Part shown: positions 60,280 through 64,000 of the stretch, one piece after another | Layout of the letters: each line of letters opens with the position of its first letter | Numbering within the stretch: position 1 is the first letter of the stretch | From: Antedon mediterranea | Lineage: Eukaryota > Echinodermata > Crinoidea > Comatulida > Antedonidae | Assembly (NCBI RefSeq): GCF_964355755.1 | Contig: NC_092670.1 | Span: forward strand, 24,179,201-24,243,200 | Length of the DNA: 64,000 bases | Direction of reading: 5' to 3' | Notes under the pieces: generated by a model | The model's input: only the letters and a program-made list of their open reading frames with translations | Told to the model about the DNA's origin: nothing | Databases searched by the model: none | Translations under genes and position numbers: made by a program

Positions 60280-61417
60280 TTATTCAACTTGGTCCTGAAT
60301 ACTTTGTGGTTTTCTGTCAAAAAAAAAAGACAAAATGTTTTATTTCAGTTAAAATATCTAAAAATTCTGTTGATTATAAACGTTAGACTGTTGCCGTAGA
60401 TTCTTACTTTTTGTGAAGTAACACACTGATTATCTGCTCGTCATCGCGTCTAGCATTTTCCAGCCACTTCACAATATGATCCAGGGATTCTTTGTTGTAC
60501 TTAATATTATTAATAATTAGATTCATTGACCTGCAGTGAAAGTGTGGTATGTTGGAGTCCCTAAGAAAATCTATCAATGTCTGAACTAAATCCTTGAACC
60601 TATCTGCCAATTTGTCTGGCTCCCACGATAATTCAGAACGATTGGCTAAATGAAGCATGCATGTTTTCAGGTGATAAGACGACAGTAGTTTTAGTTGGGA
60701 TTCTCCTCTTTTTTCCCGAATTGTCTTTAGAATTTTTAGACAATCTCGACGGCATTCATTCATTTTGTCCATAGCTTTTATTCTTTTTTTTTCTTTCTTG
60801 GAAAAGCTCTCCCTCCATAGTTGACCGTATTCCTTGTGATCACGAAGATGCCGGGGACTTTTAGCAACAAAATGTCTGCCGTTTAGTATTAAGCCTGGAA
60901 CAATATCAATAGACAACTTTTTGTCGTTGAACTTTAGTGTGATAGCTGGGCCAGAACTTCTCAGGTTTATTGTCATTCCTGTCATACCATTGACAGCTTT
61001 CTGCACAGTCGACTGCATGCATTTACGCACTTTTTCCGGTATCAATCTCTCTTGCTCTATTAGGTCATCAAAGGTCTTGTCATTTTCATTTGAATTCTGT
61101 GACTTCTCTGACTTTTCAATCCAAAAGTAGTTACCTAGGTCTTTTTCTTTTGGTTCTTTGATTTTCCAATCGCTAGATTTTAGGTTAAGAGGAATCAAAA
61201 GGTCAAATTCATCAGCTGCTATGACCTTTAGACCTTCGTATGAACTTCCTTGATGGTAGATCTGCTTGAAGTTGAATGGCGAGGAGTGTTGGAATTTATG
61301 AAAAGCTTCTCGAATCTTTTGAACGGCTTCTTTGGCCTGTGTTTGTTCAAGTTTAGTAAAAGTGACTTCAGTTTTAAGATAATTCCTTAGCTCCAGCAAC
61401 AGGTTTGATTCAGACAT
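60280..61417 (-). CDS. cGAS-like receptor without a ubiquitin-like domain
   Basis: The main exon 61417-60408 encodes about 337 residues: MSESNLLLEL start, GSSYEGLKV (GS at 57-58), E70 and D72 (ADEFDLL), D171 (LSIDIVPGL), SSYHLKTCM and a C-terminal HKK. The start follows the acceptor TTTTATCTTTTCAG|ACA-ATG directly, so coding sequence upstream of it is excluded. The 3' end keeps the family's phase-2 donor (AAAAA|GTAAGA). The nearest acceptor, a long T tract ending GACAG at 60314, would add a short tail, KPQSIQDQVE, before a stop at 60280. Reading through instead stops after HKK at 60404. No LRGG-bearing exon is visible between this gene and the next paralogue; that interval holds a SINE and the upstream part of the neighbouring duplication unit. 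The catalytic residues are intact, so an active enzyme is likely. The tail exon itself is tentative. Confidence 0.8.
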
Positions 61418-62144
61418 TGTCTGAAAAGATAAAATGATGCAGTAAGTAATTACCATGATCAATTTGCGTAATTATCTAGAAATTTCATTTCTAAATAAAA
61501 AGACTTCCATTAAAAATAGGCCTATGCATTTTATTCAACAAAAGGCAAAATAAACGTTACTGAAAAGACAAAAATATTAATATCATACACTGCACATTAC
61601 CATTTTTATAGATCCATAAAACGCAGAAAAAAGTACTGTATATATACAGAGTACATATATATTGACGGTTTTAGAATGTCCTAGAGCAACCTATTATGGC
61701 AGCTGGGTTCATCATTTATGGTTACCATTTGCCTAGATAACGGGATGTAATTCACCTTACTGGCAAAGGCTTTGGAACGATACCATGTGCAAAATGTAAC
61801 AACTGGAAAATAACTAACAATATCCTAAATTTGGCCGTTCCATACCCGGCGGCCGAAATGAACCGCACTCAGCCTGTAGTAGGCTACGTATTATGATTAT
61901 TTACTGTATATACACATTCATTCATAATACTAAATTTGAATAATAATATTCTACAGTGGTGTATTTCATTGCTTAGAATACTGTACTTACTCTCGACAGG
62001 GATAATTATGTTGTCACTAATTTCACCAAGGAGTTATTGTACTAGACTATAATATTAGCTTACTAGCTAGGCCCTTTCTGGTAGATAGACGATGGGCGTG
62101 ACGTGACACCGAACGACTACGCAACAGAAAAACAAAACAAACCT

Positions 62145-62154
62145 GGAAATTCCC
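62145..62154 (-). promoter_or_regulatory. kB site upstream of the UBL-less cGLR
   Basis: GGAAATTCCC within the near-palindrome CCTGGAAATTCCCAGG, about 730 bp upstream of the start; a TGACGTGA half-CRE is nearby at about 62099. Confidence 0.5.
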
Positions 62155-62339
62155 AGGCATGTTTGGTTTGTCGCCCTCTGTTGTCTGGAAATACAGTACT
62201 GTAGTGTGGTTGGTATCATTGTCTTGTGTATAAGCCGAGTTGGTGAATTGTATTGTTGAAAGAAAATATAACATTGCAGGCTATACCTCACTGTACACTC
62301 AAATGATTTTGAATACATAATTGTTAGATAAAACCAATT

Positions 62340-64000
62340 GCTTTGATGGCTTGAATTGAGAGGATTAACTATTATTGTCCGATGTTATTCAGCACATTTT
62401 TATTCAAGTACTGTAATTATTAATTATTTATTAAATGTGTGTCCAAAGTAGGCTAAGAGTGTAATTGTTATTGACAAAACTGTTGTTGAATCCAAGCATA
62501 TAATTATTCGCATTAATAACTGCTTTATCAGATTTAGTTTTATAATATCGGGGAATAAAGGATTATGGATTGCCTGTTGACTCCTTTAAAGTACAAGTAA
62601 ATATAATTACTGAGTGTTAAATATTCAATTCAAAACTTTTATCTATTTTCCAATTTATTAATAAAAATTCACCTGATATGCTTAAGCTTGCATCTGAGAT
62701 TTAACATTTAAACGTTGTTGATTTGGTAACGTAAAAGATGAATAGAAACCTTTAATTACATACATTTATTCCTATACCTACCCCTTCTTCTTTTAATGTT
62801 TTTTTCATTTGTTAGAACAATCAATATATATTTCAGCCCATTTTTCCCCTCAATCTTTTTTCCTAGTACTCTTCTAATTTGTTTTAATGGCCACTGTTTT
62901 ACCAACGTAATTGTTTACTCCAAAATGTTTTATGCTGCTGGTCAAATTGTTTCAGTTGTAGAAAACCATAAAAGATACGATACGATAATATTCATTGTCA
63001 TTTTCACAACAAGGTACAAATAAAATTTGGTTGGTTGATTTTTCTTCAATAACTTCTTAACGTTTTCCGTCTTGCGACATTACGCTTTCCACAATTTGTT
63101 TCCATGTTTGTCTGTTTATGGCAGAGGATGGTTTGTTATTGTGTTAGTGTCTACATATCCTTGTAAGTCTTTCTTTATTTGATTCATCCTGTTAAACATG
63201 AATAGAACTATGAACAAATGACTGTCGGCAACGTTTAGTGTTTTGATTGAGAGTGATCAGTCTCCCAGTTTGGCTAAGTTTACAGAATTTATTTAAAGGG
63301 TTATCGGGATCTTGACGAATTTTATTGACAGAAGAATACTTTCTCTATGGTAGAACTTTATATTTTGTTGTTGTTTAGTTAAAGGCCAACTCGATTCCAA
63401 TTAATTTGTTTCTTCATTTAACAATACATGTGACAATTATACTGTACATTATATTTTATTTAAATATTCGGAAAATTATATTATTATAAGTAGAATCAAT
63501 CAATTATCAAAAAATACTACTAAAACACTACTGCCAGTTGGCATCATACCTTTGCTTGATTCATTAATCTTATCAGTAATTGTGGAGTTAGTAAGAACAT
63601 AAAACTAGATTAAATTGTTTATTTAATTTTGTATTTATTTAAAAACATATTCAGGATAAAAGACATATATTACGGAACAACTATTTTACATATGAATCTG
63701 CTTTACATCTATAACATCTATACAAAGCTAAAACTACATAACACTTAATAAATTTTAAAATAAAATAATAAATAAAACAGTTAAAAACAAGTGTATATTT
63801 AACTTAAGTATAATTTTTTTGACATGACATTGGATTTAAAGTAAAAACCCCTATTAAGGGGACACTTATAATTCACCAAGTGGTTATTTTAATTTCTATT
63901 ACGGGGAAACAATTATTTTCCCATCACAAAACAACACAAACAAGACCAAAATAAGTTATATTCATTTGGTTGGATCTTCATAATTATTTAGGATACTAAT
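62340..64000. other. right-hand flank, non-coding
   Basis: AT-rich. Near 63330-63600 it carries a diverged copy of the upstream duplication segment. A LINE-like 3' end (GATACGATACGATAATATTC...) lies near 62970. No gene seen. Confidence 0.4.

Noticed and set aside
58600-60280. Hidden UBL exon for the 60.3-kb cGLR
   Set aside because: Searched by eye on the minus strand for LRGG and for QQRL/LEDG blocks; none found.

Overview
The window looks like intron-rich, AT-rich nuclear DNA from a marine invertebrate, most likely an echinoderm. Supporting signs are the frequent TAGGCCTA words, consensus GT-AG introns, tRNA-derived SINEs with the marine-invertebrate tail CTTGGCGGAGGTAATAA, hAT and mariner-like MITEs, a 131-bp satellite, and an expanded cGAS-like receptor family. 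The species cannot be fixed from sequence alone. All protein-coding loci I can support lie on the minus strand; only a LINE fragment and two tRNA-like genes lie on the plus strand.

Region 1 (about 0.6-9.6 kb, minus): a secreted or cell-surface C-type lectin gene. A signal-peptide exon at 9.6 kb splices in phase to two tandem CTLDs of three exons each (5.8-4.1 kb). Further phase-compatible exons of unrecognised domain run to 1.9 kb and perhaps off the left edge.

Region 2 (12.1-15.7 kb, minus): a cGAS/Mab-21-like nucleotidyltransferase (cGLR) with intact GS, ExD and D residues. Its last intron joins it in frame to an exon encoding a complete ubiquitin-like (UBL) domain that ends exactly at LRGG-stop.

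Region 3 (49.4-62.2 kb, minus): a tandem array of three more cGLRs. One (55.7-57.4 kb) has the same architecture, with an identical 262-nt UBL exon length and the same phase-2 junction, but ends LRGG plus one Arg. One (49.4-52.7 kb) is a recent pseudogene broken by frameshifts and a SINE that itself carries a nested DNA transposon. One (60.3-61.4 kb) keeps the catalytic domain and the splice donor but has lost the UBL exon. All four loci have perfect or near-perfect NF-kB sites upstream. Three share a kB - 8/9 nt - heat-shock-element module (degenerate at the pseudogene), and CRE sites also occur. The cGLR-UBL fusion is the most interesting system here. It parallels vertebrate OASL (an OAS enzyme fused to UBLs), and its free LRGG end recalls bacterial type II CBASS, where the nucleotidyltransferase C-terminus is itself conjugated by a ubiquitin-like mechanism. 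The exon structure is read directly from the DNA; conjugation is a hypothesis.

The rest is mobile and repetitive DNA: a spliced integrase-OTU gene of Ginger/GIN type (37.4-42.6 kb, 643 codons over three exons), LINE remnants, decayed exons with a tandemly duplicated exon and a frameshifted chromodomain (23.3-30.5 kb), a hAT MITE with a perfect 8-bp target duplication (15.9-17.1 kb), a TA-flanked MITE (26.5-27.0 kb), fold-back elements, a 2.6-kb satellite with higher-order structure, a 109-bp perfect-arm palindrome, and a pair of tRNA-like genes with anticodon ATC.
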